NCBI GenBank assembly: GCA_948496895.1
Contig: CAOOJO010000253.1
Location: 1 to 5,006, forward strand
Direction of reading: 5' to 3'
Source of the DNA: an uncultured Acetatifactor sp.
GTDB taxonomy: Bacteria > Bacillota > Clostridia > Lachnospirales > Lachnospiraceae
DNA: 5,006 nt
Part shown: positions 4,951-5,006 of the stretch, piece by piece
Layout of the letters: each line of letters begins with the position of its first letter
Numbering within the stretch: the first letter of the stretch is position 1
Program-made: the position numbers and the translations under genes
The notes under the pieces: model-generated
The model's input: only the letters and a program-made list of their open reading frames with translations
Databases searched by the model: none
What the model was told of the DNA's origin: nothing

Positions 4951-5006
4951 CAGGCATTCTCTCCTTCCTCTCCCGGATTTCATGCTGGCCATCTCAGGAA
5001 AAGCCG

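Noticed and set aside
4951..5006. Possible start or end of another gene at the right edge
   Set aside because: Short open frames exist on both strands, for example an ATG at 4982, but there is no ribosome binding site, recognisable motif or terminator in 56 bases.

Overview
The window looks like a chromosomal segment of a GC-rich member of the Clostridia, most likely family Lachnospiraceae. This is inferred from strong AGGAGG-type ribosome binding sites, Gram-positive style TG-extended -10 promoters, tight operons, and small proteins that resemble ones I recall from that family. No tRNA, rRNA, insertion sequence or phage gene is visible. Coding density is high and the only notable non-coding stretches are about 84, 207 and 149 bases long.

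Layout. Minus strand, read right to left from about 3896: an MFS-type membrane transporter (2706-3896) overlaps by 20 bases a small four-helix membrane protein (2195-2725). A 207-base gap follows that is filled by a degenerate tandem repeat of about 56 bases. Then comes a secreted, membrane-anchored protein with two SH3-like repeats (1112-1987). A recognisable promoter overlapping that gene's stop codon starts a second minus-strand operon: a 71-residue CxxC protein (812-1027), a three-helix membrane protein with a VanZ-like motif (360-791), and the start of sbcD, the nuclease subunit of the SbcCD double-strand-break enzyme, which runs off the left edge (1-344).

Plus strand, from 4046: a small P-loop kinase (4046-4558) followed 38 bases later by an alkyltransferase-like DNA damage-binding protein (4597-4950) in which the usual active-site cysteine is alanine. 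The divergent promoters of the transporter operon and the kinase operon appear to overlap, so the two units may compete for RNA polymerase.

Two of the units carry genes linked to DNA damage (SbcD and the alkyltransferase-like protein), but the proteins between them are membrane or envelope proteins of unknown role. I do not see convincing evidence for a new defence or mobile system. The most unusual features are the 56-base repeat array, the conserved-looking small genes in front of sbcD, and the tandem-SH3 surface protein.
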